From IMG/VR virus record IMGVR_UViG_3300046804_003678, positions 1-56,934 of that record: a DNA stretch of 56,934 bases, one strand, 5' to 3'. Of the stretch, positions 56,875 through 56,934 are shown piece by piece. Both the position numbers and the translations under genes were made by a program. The stretch's first letter is position 1; each line of letters begins with the position of its first letter. The notes below the pieces were generated by a model that did no database searches, had not been told where the DNA came from, and worked only from the letters and a program-made list of their open reading frames with translations. The DNA comes from a virus.

Positions 56875-56934
56875 ATGAAGACTTTTCGCGAATTAACAGA
56901 AGCCTCCGTTCACCCCATGGCAGTCCATGCCTAT
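56875..56934 (+). CDS. partial CDS at window end
   Basis: Twenty codons (MKTFRELTEASVHPMAVHAY) run off the window. A start of MKTF(R/K)ELTEA type is frequent on structural and internal proteins of T4-like marine phages. An in-frame upstream ATG at 56830 would add 15 residues but lies too close to its candidate ribosome site. Confidence 0.5.
   Translation, partial: MKTFRELTEASVHPMAVHAY

Noticed and set aside
1-56934. tRNA genes, integrase or insertion sequences
   Set aside because: No cloverleaf-like segments, recombinase motifs or terminal inverted repeats with transposase genes were found; the gaps between genes are too short and are taken up by promoters or terminators.

Overview
The window is a 56.9-kb stretch of an AT-rich, T4-like myovirus genome (contractile tail), most likely from an environmental phage of a Gram-negative host. 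The evidence is a near-complete T4 morphogenesis series in T4-like order (neck gp13-gp14, sheath stabiliser gp15, terminase gp16-gp17, sheath gp18, tube gp19, portal gp20, core gp67-like, protease gp21, scaffold gp22, capsid gp23). T4-type recombination and late-transcription genes are also present: uvsY, uvsW, the gp55 sigma factor, and gp47/gp46. Collagen-like, S74-chaperone, RCC1-propeller and polyglycine adhesion proteins resemble those of cyanophage- and pelagiphage-type 'far T4' viruses, but the host cannot be fixed from this sequence. No tRNA, integrase, insertion sequence or CRISPR array was seen.

Layout. (1) 1-6021 (+): adhesion genes, namely a small fibre-associated protein, an S74-terminated fibre, three seven-repeat RCC1 propeller proteins and a DUF4376-like protein. 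(2) 6087-10075 (+) and 12652-10052 (-): a convergent sugar cassette. The plus arm has a methyltransferase, a TPR/GT9-like glycosyltransferase, two GT-A-type glycosyltransferases and a beta-helix oxygenase/cupin-like protein. The minus arm has hldE, a cupin, a HAD phosphatase and hldD, i.e. ADP-heptose synthesis. (3) 12722-17964 (+): a paralogue of the first gene with the same late promoter and palindrome, a collagen-like fibre, a tail-collar fibre, GH19 endolysin, PAAR spike tip and two more fibre/adhesin genes. (4) 17995-37562 (+): head, neck, tail and packaging genes, two large repetitive proteins rich in candidate gp21 cleavage sites, and an 870-aa HEAT-like repeat protein. (5) 42456-37612 (-): small mostly unknown genes including two 2OG-Fe(II) oxygenase-like proteins, two twin-arginine-signal proteins and a SWIM zinc finger. 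(6) 42683-56934 (+): small genes, a tube-like baseplate protein, uvsY-uvsW-55-47-46, peptide deformylase, the 7-deazaguanine genes queE-queD-folE, two nuclease-like genes and a possible further T-fold protein.

Regulation is legible. Late units are preceded by T4-type TATAAATA boxes, fitting the encoded gp55. Other units, notably the divergent 42.2-43.0 kb region, have host-sigma-70-like promoters with a 17-bp spacer and a T-run after the -35 box. Two GC-rich terminators lie after gp23 and at the convergence near 37.6 kb. The most interesting candidates are the ADP-heptose/GT9 glycosylation module between the fibre clusters, the recombinogenic RCC1 fibre trio, the split-cysteine QueE with an atypical QueD, and the repeated early-promoter modules.
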